The position numbers and the translations under genes were made by a program. The notes under the pieces were generated by a model. The model saw nothing but the letters and a program-made list of their open reading frames with translations, was not told the origin of the DNA and searched no databases. From contig JBJMMD010000047.1 in the NCBI GenBank assembly GCA_045804965.1, forward strand, positions 430,511 to 494,510: a stretch of DNA of 64,000 nt, in the 5' to 3' direction. This document shows positions 15,201 to 24,033 of the stretch, piece after piece; the stretch's first letter is position 1; the number at the start of each line of letters is the position of its first letter. Source of the stretch: CAVTUU01 sp045804965. Its GTDB lineage: Bacteria; Chloroflexota; Chloroflexia; Thermomicrobiales; UBA6265.

Positions 15201-17363
15201 ATGGTCACAGCGTCCAAATCGACAGAAAGCAAGCGCAGGAGCGTCCAAACTGGGGATGAGGCCAAACCCGCTCAGGCCGGGGCATACCGGTTTACCGTCG
15301 AACGAGGTTCGGCGCATCCATTAGGCGCGGTTCCAAGCGCGACCGGGGTGAATTTCTCGGTCTTCTCGGAACATGCGACTGCTGTCACTTTACTGCTCTT
15401 TGACGAGCATGATGACCCAGAGCCGATCCAGACGATCGAGTACGATTCGAGGATCAATAAGTCATTCCATTTTTGGCACGTTTTCGTGCGAGGGGCGCGG
15501 CCGGGAATGCACTACGCCTACCGCGTGGACGGACCGCGGGATCTCCATGGGCAGGGCCACCGCTTCAATCCGAACAAGGTGCTCATCGATCCGTACTCGT
15601 ACGGCGTAACGACCAACCTTTGGAATCGGGTCACGGCAACTGGGCCAGACGACAACTTGGCGACCTCGATGAGGAGCGCCATCATCGATCTCGACGACTA
15701 CGACTGGGAAGGCGATCGCCCGATCAACCGTCCGATGAACGAAACAATCGTCTACGAGATGCACGTCGGCGGTTTTACCAAGTCGCCGTCCTCGGAAGTC
15801 AAGCACCCTGGGACGTTTGCGGGCATCGTCGAAAAGATCCCTTACCTCAAATCTCTCGGTATCACGGCGGTTGAGCTCCTGCCGGTTTGCCAGTTCGATC
15901 CCCTAGAATTCGCCCGCCCTAGTCCGGTCGACGGCCGACCGCTGTCGAACTACTGGGGTTACAGCACCGTCGGCTTCTTCGCGCCACATCCCGACTTCTG
16001 CGCAACGCCCGAAGACGCAAGCCATATTCGGGAGTTTCGCGATATGGTCAAGGCGCTTCATCAAGTGGGGATCGAGGTGATCCTCGACGTGGTTTTCAAC
16101 CACACGAGTGAGGGCAATCACGAGGGGCCGACCATCAACTTCAAGGGTCTCGAGAATAGGATTTATTACCACCTCGTGCCTCAGGACCGTCAGTACTATA
16201 TGGACTACTCGGGATGCGGCAACACCTTCAACTGCAACCACCCGATTGCCGACAAGCTCATCCTCGAATGTCTCGAATTCTGGGTTAGGGACATGCACGT
16301 TGACGGTTTCCGCTTCGACGAGGGATCGATTCTCTCGCGAGGCGAGGACGGTGCGCCGATGGTCTATCCGCCCGCCGTGTGGCACGTCGAGTTGTCCGAG
16401 GAGTTAGCCGACACAAAGATTATTGCCGAAGCGTGGGATGCCGCAGGCCTCTATCAGATTGGGTACTTCCCGGGATACCGATGGGGCGAGTGGAACGGAC
16501 GCTACCGCGACGACCTCCGCCGGTTCGTGCGTGGTGAAGGTGGTCTCATCGGCGCGGTGGCGTCGCGCATCGCCGGCAGTTCCGACATCTACGAGGCCAG
16601 CGGTCACCTGCCAATGAACAGCATCAACTTCTTCAATTGCCACGATGGTTTCACTCTTCGCGATCTCGTGTCCTACAACCAAAAGCACAACGAGGCCAAC
16701 GGTGAGAATAACCGCGATGGCATGGACGAGAACTTCAGCTGGAACTGTGGTGTCGAGGGGGAGACCGACGAAGCAGGTGTTTTGAGCCTGCGCAAGCGCC
16801 AAATGAAGAACGTCGCGGCAATTCTCGGGCTTTCGCAGGGCGTGCCAATGTTCGTAATGGGCGATGAAATCGGTCGCACCCAACACGGGAACAACAATGC
16901 ATATTGCCAAGACAACGAGTTGAGTTGGATGGATTGGACGCCTTCGGAATCCAGCGACGAATTGTTCCGTTTCTGGAGCAATATGATTGCGTTCCGCAAG
17001 CGGCACCCAGTCCTGCGCCGATCCCGCTTCTTCACTGGAGAAACCAACGAGAGGCAGGTTCTAGACATTGCGTGGCATGGCTGCGGGCTCAACAGGCCCG
17101 GCTGGAACGACCCGACCTCTCGCGTCCTCGCATTCACACTGGGAGGTTTCGACGAAGACGCCGACCTCCACGTGATAATGAATATGGATGAAAACGATCT
17201 GGACTTCGAGCTCCCACGGGTAATCGGACGGAGGTGGCTACGAGCCGTCGATACGGGGCTCGACAGCCCAGCGGACATCGTCGAAGGTGGGCAAGAGCAA
17301 CCGCTCGAGGGAACGACCTATCGGGCCAAGGGCAGGAGTGTCGTGGTTTTGGCCTCGAAATAG
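15201..17363 (+). CDS. glgX: Glycogen debranching enzyme GlgX (isoamylase-type, GH13)
   Basis: A 720-residue protein of the usual GlgX length. About residues 30-130 form the CBM48 domain (HPLGAVPSATGVNFSVFSEHA), then the GH13 barrel. Catalytic motifs are DVVFNHT, FRFDEGS with nucleophile D373, IIAEAWDAAG with acid/base E410, and NCHDGFTLRDLVSYNQKHNE with D482. GlgX hydrolyses the alpha-1,6 branches left after phosphorylase action on glycogen. The first 25 residues are polar and variable. AGAGGAGCATTAAGTA precedes ATG 15201. With the TreS-maltokinase fusion at 44.3 kb it points to active glucan/trehalose metabolism; it is not in an operon with it. Confidence 0.95.
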   Translation: MVTASKSTESKRRSVQTGDEAKPAQAGAYRFTVERGSAHPLGAVPSATGVNFSVFSEHATAVTLLLFDEHDDPEPIQTIEYDSRINKSFHFWHVFVRGARPGMHYAYRVDGPRDLHGQGHRFNPNKVLIDPYSYGVTTNLWNRVTATGPDDNLATSMRSAIIDLDDYDWEGDRPINRPMNETIVYEMHVGGFTKSPSSEVKHPGTFAGIVEKIPYLKSLGITAVELLPVCQFDPLEFARPSPVDGRPLSNYWGYSTVGFFAPHPDFCATPEDASHIREFRDMVKALHQVGIEVILDVVFNHTSEGNHEGPTINFKGLENRIYYHLVPQDRQYYMDYSGCGNTFNCNHPIADKLILECLEFWVRDMHVDGFRFDEGSILSRGEDGAPMVYPPAVWHVELSEELADTKIIAEAWDAAGLYQIGYFPGYRWGEWNGRYRDDLRRFVRGEGGLIGAVASRIAGSSDIYEASGHLPMNSINFFNCHDGFTLRDLVSYNQKHNEANGENNRDGMDENFSWNCGVEGETDEAGVLSLRKRQMKNVAAILGLSQGVPMFVMGDEIGRTQHGNNNAYCQDNELSWMDWTPSESSDELFRFWSNMIAFRKRHPVLRRSRFFTGETNERQVLDIAWHGCGLNRPGWNDPTSRVLAFTLGGFDEDADLHVIMNMDENDLDFELPRVIGRRWLRAVDTGLDSPADIVEGGQEQPLEGTTYRAKGRSVVVLASK

Positions 17364-17365
17364 GC

Positions 17366-17412
17366 GGAACGCCATTCCGGGTCTCAGTTGTTGGGGCCGG
17401 GAATGGCGTTCC
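17366..17412. terminator. Perfect inverted repeat between convergent glgX and the AGE-STAS gene
   Basis: GGAACGCCATTCC (17366-17378) is repeated exactly as GGAATGGCGTTCC (17400-17412), a 13-base stem with a 21-base spacer, starting two bases after the glgX stop. The opposite-strand gene ends at 17549, so the stem may serve transcripts from both sides. A short TTCC follows rather than a long T-run. Confidence 0.7.
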
Positions 17413-17548
17413 TTCCACCCGAAACTGGAGCGACGCACCGCCTGCCGATCTTTACGATGCACCGCCCCCGGTGATCGTCTGCGCCGTGACTTCGTTGGGT
17501 CGGTACAGTCGTATCGGACATCGCACGCGCCGAGGGACTCAGGCAGAG

Positions 17549-19702
17549 CTACGCGGGCGTCAGTTCCGCCGGCATGGTGTCTGCCGCTGAAACCTCGACA
17601 TCGGCATTTGTAAAGGCTTCCCGCACCGCCGGGTTTGCGCCGATCAGGTGCAGGTCCACCTCGGCTCCCAGCTTGTGGAGCGCAAAGATGAGCGCGCGCA
17701 TGGCGACGGCGTCGATGGACTTCAACTCTGTCACGATCAGAACCAGGCGTTTCGGCTGTTGCGCCAGTACCTCTTGCAACTCATCCTCAAACGCACTCAA
17801 ACTGTCCTTGTCAAGAATCCCGGCGAGTGAGATCTTGCCGACCTCGTCCGCCACGTCGGATTTGATCACGCTCTTCTGCGTCGCGACGACCGGTACGAGG
17901 CGAACGCGGACCTTGATGTCGCCGTCGGTTTCGGGAAGCTTCACGGTCAGCGCCGCAGCATCGAAATCGCGATATGGCTCTCCATCGATCCAGACATCAC
18001 CGATCACGACGCTGCCCGGTGGGAGGATATCCGGCTGGACACGGAGGATGCCGTCCTTGAAGCCGCCCCGTTTCGGCTTGAAGTGGAGGTCCATTTCCTG
18101 GTGAGTAATCAGGAGATTCGTGTAGACGGCGGCAAGGTAAGCAAGCTCGAAGGAGTGGTAACCACTCATGGAATGGCTACCCTTGAAGCGTTCGGTTCCC
18201 ACTAAGTACGGGAGGCCGGTTGCCAGGACGTTGAAGTAGATGCCTCCGTCATCATGGTCGAGGAACATTGCATTGTAGAACGCAGCCGATTCCCGTCCTA
18301 AGCGGAGGTACTCGTCGTTCTTCAATGACCCCGCGAGGATCAGGTACGCGAGAATCGCCTGTTCTTGCTGCCACCAGGCCTTGCGGTCGTGCCAGGCCAG
18401 ACGATGAACTTCTTCGCCTGGCCCGAGTTCACGCTCCATGACGTCATACCAACCGCCGCGCTGGCGGTCCATCCCGACTTTCGGCATCTCTTCCGCGATC
18501 TTTTCCGCGAGCTCTCGATAGGTATCGCTTGGCCGCAGATGATTGATGCGCATCAAGTTCCAGGCGATCTTGAGGTTGTGGCCGACGACGGCACGGTTCT
18601 GCTGCCAGCCCCACGCCTTGTCATGACTCCAATCCTCGTGGAAACGCTCCTGGACGAAGGGGCTGTGCTCGTAGTCGGGGAAGCGCTGCGCGATCGTGTC
18701 CGCGGTGTAGGCCAGCATCGTCGCGTGCTTTTCTTCGCCGGTCGCCAGCCAAAGGTTGATCAGGTACGCCGGCGCATGGTCGCCGACCGAATTCCAGTTC
18801 TTTCGGGCCCGGTTGCCACCAAGGGAGGGGCTCCTCGGGTCGAGCGTGATTGGATCGACGTGTGAGAAATATCCGCCATTCTCGGGGTCGAGGAAGTGGC
18901 GGTCGAATAGGCGCAGGGTGCGTTCGATGTCACGCAGGATGAGTGGGTCACCGGTTATACGATACGTCTGCGTTGGACCGGCAAGGGCGTAGATCTGCTC
19001 GTACATCGGGAGGGCATCATAGTCGTCGCCGAACTCCGAGGCGAAAATTTTCCGCTCATGGGGGCCGCTGACGTCAATCGCGTGATACCAATACGAGATA
19101 TCCTCTTGGGTGTCTGCGAAGCGCATGTGGTCGCGAAGGTAGGTGGTGCCGGCATCGGCCGCTTCGAGGAAACGGTCTTCGCCGGTCATCAGGTAGGCTG
19201 TGGCAAAACCATAAATCAGGCGCGAAATGGTGTCGGTTTCCTGCCGAAAGTCGGAGGTTTTGGCGCCTCCCAAACCGAGCTTGGTTCGGTAGTCGCGGAA
19301 ATTGACAGCGCCGTCACCGAACTCGGCGCGAAGATAGAAGCTGGCAAGAGCTCTAATCTGGCGGACCCACCAGTCCGGCTTCTCAAATCGAAAGTCAACT
19401 GGAGCCCGGTCAAGAAAGATCAAATGCTTCGCATCAAAGGTCTGTCCAGACCGCTCTGGATAGAAGATGCCGTAGGCGAAGAGAAAACGACCCGCGGTCA
19501 ACATCTCCCACATTTGGCCGGTCGCATCGGTATACGGCTCCCCCAAATTGCGCAAGAGCTCGGCATACGTAAGGGGGGTCAATCTGGCCTCGAACTCCCG
19601 GCCGTCGCTGGTCCGGAGTCCGAACGTTCCTGATCCTTGATTGGACGAAGTTACGTATCCGCTGATCAAATCCGAAAACGAGAAATTCATGCGCTGATCC
19701 AC
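17549..19702 (-). CDS. AGE-like (N-acylglucosamine 2-epimerase fold) protein fused to a STAS domain
   Basis: A 717-residue protein. After an N-terminal beta-rich segment (FGLRTSDGREFEARLTPL), residues of about 70-530 form an (alpha/alpha)6 barrel with AGE-superfamily blocks: FRDYRTKLGLGGAK, VGHNLKIAWNLMRI (catalytic-type His), GGWYDVMER, HDRKAWWQQEQAILAYL and GGIYFNVL. A beta domain follows, and about residues 610-705 form a STAS domain (ISLAGILDKD, then RLVLIVTELKSIDAVAMRALI). STAS modules usually mediate phosphorylation-controlled partner switching, here without the canonical DS-S/T loop. GTG 19702 is chosen with GGAGGG seven bases upstream. The substrate is probably a sugar. The fusion is unusual. 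Confidence 0.8.
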   Translation of the reverse strand: MDQRMNFSFSDLISGYVTSSNQGSGTFGLRTSDGREFEARLTPLTYAELLRNLGEPYTDATGQMWEMLTAGRFLFAYGIFYPERSGQTFDAKHLIFLDRAPVDFRFEKPDWWVRQIRALASFYLRAEFGDGAVNFRDYRTKLGLGGAKTSDFRQETDTISRLIYGFATAYLMTGEDRFLEAADAGTTYLRDHMRFADTQEDISYWYHAIDVSGPHERKIFASEFGDDYDALPMYEQIYALAGPTQTYRITGDPLILRDIERTLRLFDRHFLDPENGGYFSHVDPITLDPRSPSLGGNRARKNWNSVGDHAPAYLINLWLATGEEKHATMLAYTADTIAQRFPDYEHSPFVQERFHEDWSHDKAWGWQQNRAVVGHNLKIAWNLMRINHLRPSDTYRELAEKIAEEMPKVGMDRQRGGWYDVMERELGPGEEVHRLAWHDRKAWWQQEQAILAYLILAGSLKNDEYLRLGRESAAFYNAMFLDHDDGGIYFNVLATGLPYLVGTERFKGSHSMSGYHSFELAYLAAVYTNLLITHQEMDLHFKPKRGGFKDGILRVQPDILPPGSVVIGDVWIDGEPYRDFDAAALTVKLPETDGDIKVRVRLVPVVATQKSVIKSDVADEVGKISLAGILDKDSLSAFEDELQEVLAQQPKRLVLIVTELKSIDAVAMRALIFALHKLGAEVDLHLIGANPAVREAFTNADVEVSAADTMPAELTPA

Positions 19703-20385
19703 GACTTTACCCTCCCCGGCTCAACTTGGGCTATTGCTCTCCCAAAATAATGGAAAGTTCCTGATTTTCTGGATGATTGATCGCTTCAATCTGGAACGCT
19801 GCCCTCTGCCTGCGTTCTGCCCTCTGCACCGCCATCGAAAGACCTTCTGGCCCGGGCCGAACGTTAACCCGCTCGTAGATGGGGTAGGCCCGACAGCGCA
19901 CACCAAGTCGCTCGGACACCTGAGACCGGCCAGGCATGAGCCGGAGTGTCCGACGGCTTGACCTGAGCTGACTGCGCGCAAGCGGGCCAAAGTGGTCACA
20001 GCCTAGCATTGCGCCCAATGACGGTCAATAACTGGAAGACTAAACGTGAAACTCATAATCCTAGGACTCTCTTCGACGCGTGCGGTCAGCTCTGGCAAAA
20101 GTGCTAACAGGCACCAGCATGGGGATCGGGCCATTCGTCCCGGGTCAGGCGTTGTATGTTCAGGACCTTCGACCCATGCCTAGCGGTGTTCGTTCAGTTG
20201 TGCCGACCGCCGATCTCGCCTAGACTGCTAGATATCCAGATGCAACAGTTCCCAACGTCACGGAGACCGTGGCGTGGATTGGTGTGGGGAGCGGCGAGCT
20301 CGTCTGGTCCGTTCCGGCGCAGCCGGCTCCGAGTATCGGCCGTACACCGGCCGATTGCTCATTCTGCCCGTGGAGGGTGGCACTC
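19703..20385. other. 683-base intergenic region, no supported gene
   Basis: This separates divergent genes (AGE-STAS on minus, Cys-rich protein on plus), so it should hold two promoters, but no confident -35/-10 pair was picked. Two overlapping minus-strand frames of about 92-95 codons (19721-20018) end close to the AGE-STAS start; neither has a recognisable product or a convincing ribosome site, and they contradict each other. Confidence 0.4.
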
Positions 20386-21027
20386 ATGGATCCACGACAG
20401 TTCGATCGTCTCGCAACTTCGCTCGCAGCAAGTGGGAGCCGTCGGCAATTACTTCGGGGCGTCGCCGGCAGCGTCGTCGCTGGCGTGGCGTTTCGGCTTG
20501 GCCTGACAGGTGCTGACGCGGCCTCGTGCACGCGCAGCGGCAAAAAATGCAAAAAGCACAAGAACTGTTGCTCCGGCTTCTGCCTGAGCGATGGCAGATG
20601 TGGCTGTGCTGCTGATGGCGATTGTGAGGATCACAACGGCTGCACCGTCGAGGTTTGCGGTCCCGAATCGCACCGCTGCTACCACGTCCCGGTCACGGAC
20701 AACTGCGTCGAGTGCTCCTCGGACCACCAGTGCGCTAGTGGCGTCTGCTGCCATGGTCGCTGTTGCCCATCCGGCTCCACCTGCGGCGGCGAGGTCGCCG
20801 GCGCCGGCGTGTGCTGTGCGATCTGCGGCAATGGTCAGCAATGCTGCGACGAGATCGTAGTGGGTGGAGGTCAATTGAGCCTCGAACTCGCCGCGTGCGT
20901 GGGCGAGGGACAGTTCCCCGGCTACCCGTCCTTCTGCTGTGCCGGTGGGGGCGGCGAGTACATAGAGGACCCGCATACCGGCCAGATCGGTGCAATCTGC
21001 GTCAAGGGTCTGCGCATCTTGCCCTGA
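20386..21027 (+). CDS. Tat-exported cysteine-rich protein
   Basis: A 213-residue protein. ATG 20386 follows GTGGAGGGTGGCACTC. The N-terminus has a twin-arginine signal: FDRLATSLAASGSRRQLLRG followed by SVVAGVAFRLGLTGADA. The same FD-x2-AT...SRRQLL layout begins the larger Cys-rich protein at 34311. The mature part has about 30 cysteines in short knots (CTRSGKKCKKHKNCCSGFC, CCHGRCCPSGSTC), as in small disulfide-rich extracellular domains, with a glycine-rich C-terminal part. Folding before export is plausible. The function is unknown; a surface or matrix role is a guess. The gene converges with the cyclase-ATPase gene that ends at 21084. Confidence 0.8.
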   Translation: MDPRQFDRLATSLAASGSRRQLLRGVAGSVVAGVAFRLGLTGADAASCTRSGKKCKKHKNCCSGFCLSDGRCGCAADGDCEDHNGCTVEVCGPESHRCYHVPVTDNCVECSSDHQCASGVCCHGRCCPSGSTCGGEVAGAGVCCAICGNGQQCCDEIVVGGGQLSLELAACVGEGQFPGYPSFCCAGGGGEYIEDPHTGQIGAICVKGLRILP

Positions 21028-21083
21028 GGTCAGTGTGCCGACCCAAGGCAGAAAAGGATTTGTCCGGTCGGCTCGTGACGAAC

Positions 21084-23855
21084 CTATGCTGCACCGGCAA
21101 AGGCGAGCACCTCCTGGACGAGTTGCTCCACTGCAAGGGAGCGGCCCTCCGTCGCTACATCTGTCCACCGCGCCGCGCCCAGGAGCTCTTCCAACGCGAC
21201 AACTAGGCGGTTGAAGTCTGGGAGATAGGGTTCTGCCAGTGGGACGCCTGTCGTGTCTCGCATGGCGGCTGCAGCCCCCAGCCAGCGAGCCGCGCTTTCA
21301 GGATCTCCGTCTGCGGCCTTCGCCTGAGCAAGTGTTTCCAGGGCGGCGGCGACACCGACAACGTCCCCTAATTCGTGATAGATCGCGAGACCTTCGGCCA
21401 AGAGATCGGCGGCGCGGTCGACATCGCCGTGGATGAGCGACAAGCGTCCCAGTCCGACCAACGCGAATGCCACGCCCAGTTGGTCACCCAACTGGCGGAA
21501 GCGCTCGCGCGCCTGGTGGTAGAGGTCGGAGGCGCGCACGAGGTCACCCTGGAACTCACGGGCTTCGGCGAGATTCAGAAGCACGACCGCGGCGGACTGC
21601 TCGTCGGACGCGGCACTGCTCCAATGCAGAGCCTCCTCGTAGAACTCGATTGCACGCTCAATGTCCCCGCGTTGGCTAGCGAGCAATCCGAGGTTGCCAG
21701 AGACCATGCCGATCCCCCGAGAATCTGCCGCTTCACGATACAGGCTCAAGGCAGCCTCATGGTGGCGTTCCGCCAAGGCATGATCGCCGCGTTCCATCGC
21801 CACCAGGCCTAACTGGGCCCGCGCGCGCGCCAATCCCGAGCGATCGTTTGCTGCGTCGTAGCAGGCTAGGGCGGCTTCAGTCAGGCGGGCGGCGGTCTCG
21901 TGGTCGCCCTGAACCATCGCCATGGCCCCGGCCGTATCCAGCGCTTTGCCGCGTAGCGAGGACAGGGTCGACGAATCGCCATCCAAGAAGGCATCGAGCC
22001 ACTGCCGTCCCTCGCTGGGATAGCCTCGTACGTACCAGAACCGGCGGAGCGCCGCCGCAAGGCGCAAACCTTGTTCGGTCTCTTTCTCTCCCTGGAACCA
22101 TGCCAACGCCGCGCGCAAGTTGTCATGTTCGGACTCCAAGCGGTCGAGCCAACTCGCCTGCTCGGGACCGGTCAGGTAGGTCTCGGCTGTCTCCGCAACT
22201 TGAAGTAAGTACTCCGCGTGGAGCATGTGCGTCAACTCGGCCTCGCCGCCTCCGGCAGCTTCGAGTTGATCCCGCGCGAACTCGCGGACCGCTGCCAGCA
22301 TCGCGAAGCGAGGTTCACCCTCGGCGGTCTCTTCTTGCCGGACGAGGCTATGGTCGACCAGCGACTCCAGCTCGTCTAAGACATCGACCTCGCCGCCCCG
22401 CCCGGCGATCGTCTCCGCCGCTTCGAAATACCAGCCACCGGCAAACACCGACAATCGCCCAAAAAAGGTCTGCGCGAGTGGCGTCAGCAGGTCGTGACTC
22501 CAGGCGATCGCCGCCCGCATCGTCTGTTGCCGCTCCGGTCGGTCCCGTGCCCCACCGATGAGCAACCCGAGCTTGTCCTCCAGTCGCTTTAGGAGGGCCT
22601 GAGGCGGCAACATGCGGACGCGGGCGGCAGCCAACTCGATAGCCAAAGGAAGGCCGTCGAGCTCCCTGCAGATCGCCGCCACTGCCGCTGCGTTCGTCTG
22701 AGTGAGCTGGAAGTCCGCCTTGGCAGCCTGTGCCCGATCGACGAACAATCGCACAGCCTCGTACTGCGCCAGCTGCTCGGGGGACGTTTCGCGGACATTG
22801 CGCGGCGGAAGTCCCAGGGGCGGGATGTGCAGATCGTGCTCGGCCTGGATCCCGAGCCGGATTCGACTCGTGACCAGGACCTTGGCCGCCGGTGCCGCGG
22901 CCAGGAGTTTGCCAACGATCGGAGCGGCGTGGGCGACCTGCTCGAAGTTGTCGAGGACGAGCAGCAATCGCTTTGCCTTGAGGAATTCGATCAAACTGTC
23001 CCAAAGGGAATGCCCGCCAGTTTCCCGCACGCCGAGCGCTCGAGCAATCGCGGCAGCGACGAGGTCGGCGTCTGTCGCCTCCTCTAATTCCACGAACCAG
23101 GCCCCATCTGCGTAGCCCTCAACGAGGTCGGCGGCGACTTGGAGTGCGAGACGAGTCTTGCCCGTGCCCCCGGGGCCGGTCAATGTCAACAGCCGTACAT
23201 CGTTGCGCTCCAAATTTTCGCGGACGCTAGCGACTTCTCGATCGCGGCCCAAGAAGGGCGTTAGCTGCACCGGGAGGTTGTGAGGGTGGGCGTCGAGGGT
23301 GTTCAGCGGCGGGAAATCCGCCGGCAGATCGGCCTCGACGACTTGGAAGAGGCGCTCCTCGCGGGCAAGGTCCTTCAGTCGATGCTCGCCGAGGTCGCGC
23401 AGCCGCGCTCCGGCAGGCAACGCGTCTCGTGCTAGCTCTTCGCCCGCCAGAGTGAGCAGCACCTGGCCGCCGTGTCCGGCCGACAGAACGCGCGCGACGC
23501 GGTTCACCGCCGGGCCGAAGTAGTCGGCGTCGCGCTCCTCAGCCGCACCGACGTGGATGGCCATGCGGACACGAATCGACCCGACATCGCCCCACGGCTC
23601 GGCGTGAAGGGCACGTTGGGCGGCAAGCGCCGCCGAGAGCGCGAGCGGTGCGGTCTCGAAGGCCGCGCAGAAGGCGTCGCCGACCGTCTTAAAGACGTGG
23701 CCGCTGTGAGTTTCGATTGCGGTCCGTAGCAGGGCGTCGTGGCGCGCGATGGCGGCACCCGTCGCCGCACCGTGAGCTTGCCACAGTTTAGTCGAGCCCT
23801 CGACGTCAGTGAAGAGGAAGGCGACAGTGCCGCTCGGCAGCACACGCTCGGTCAT
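21084..23855 (-). CDS. Class III adenylate cyclase - STAND ATPase - TPR regulator (copy 1)
   Basis: A 923-residue cytoplasmic protein. Residues 1-175 are a class III nucleotide cyclase domain with all key residues: metal Asp D17 (FLFTDVEGS) and D60 (VGDAFCAAF), purine-selecting K56 and D111 (DYFGPAVN), and N118/R122. An adenylate cyclase activity is therefore predicted. A STAND-type ATPase follows (Walker A GPGGTGKT, residues 227-234; LLLVLDNFEQ Walker B; DGLPLAIELAAARV), then a winged-helix-like region and TPR repeats to the end. No DNA-binding domain is present. ATG 23855 is chosen over upstream codons because the cyclase domain begins there and copy 32 starts the same way. STAND proteins act as ligand-triggered switches, so the TPRs probably sense a partner and gate the cyclase. 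Confidence 0.92.
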   Translation of the reverse strand: MTERVLPSGTVAFLFTDVEGSTKLWQAHGAATGAAIARHDALLRTAIETHSGHVFKTVGDAFCAAFETAPLALSAALAAQRALHAEPWGDVGSIRVRMAIHVGAAEERDADYFGPAVNRVARVLSAGHGGQVLLTLAGEELARDALPAGARLRDLGEHRLKDLAREERLFQVVEADLPADFPPLNTLDAHPHNLPVQLTPFLGRDREVASVRENLERNDVRLLTLTGPGGTGKTRLALQVAADLVEGYADGAWFVELEEATDADLVAAAIARALGVRETGGHSLWDSLIEFLKAKRLLLVLDNFEQVAHAAPIVGKLLAAAPAAKVLVTSRIRLGIQAEHDLHIPPLGLPPRNVRETSPEQLAQYEAVRLFVDRAQAAKADFQLTQTNAAAVAAICRELDGLPLAIELAAARVRMLPPQALLKRLEDKLGLLIGGARDRPERQQTMRAAIAWSHDLLTPLAQTFFGRLSVFAGGWYFEAAETIAGRGGEVDVLDELESLVDHSLVRQEETAEGEPRFAMLAAVREFARDQLEAAGGGEAELTHMLHAEYLLQVAETAETYLTGPEQASWLDRLESEHDNLRAALAWFQGEKETEQGLRLAAALRRFWYVRGYPSEGRQWLDAFLDGDSSTLSSLRGKALDTAGAMAMVQGDHETAARLTEAALACYDAANDRSGLARARAQLGLVAMERGDHALAERHHEAALSLYREAADSRGIGMVSGNLGLLASQRGDIERAIEFYEEALHWSSAASDEQSAAVVLLNLAEAREFQGDLVRASDLYHQARERFRQLGDQLGVAFALVGLGRLSLIHGDVDRAADLLAEGLAIYHELGDVVGVAAALETLAQAKAADGDPESAARWLGAAAAMRDTTGVPLAEPYLPDFNRLVVALEELLGAARWTDVATEGRSLAVEQLVQEVLAFAGAA

Positions 23856-24033
23856 CTTCCAACTCCCGGACGAAACACTCTGAGATGTTCGAATTAGACT
23901 GGCCGATTCTAGCAGCGTTCGAAAGGCGGATTCAAAGCACACCGGCAATCAAAGGTACCGGTTTAGTGCAAATTCGCGCGTGTCTGTTTGGTTCGATTTT
24001 CGGCTTTATTCATGCGAAGCGAAGGACTGCGTT

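Noticed and set aside
19721..20018. Minus-strand frames upstream of the AGE-STAS gene as an operon partner
   Set aside because: Two overlapping frames compete, neither has a ribosome site or recognisable motif.
22348..23004. Long open frames antisense or shifted within the cyclase-ATPase gene
   Set aside because: They show Arg/Gly/Pro-rich composition typical of shadow frames in GC-rich coding DNA, and no ribosome site.
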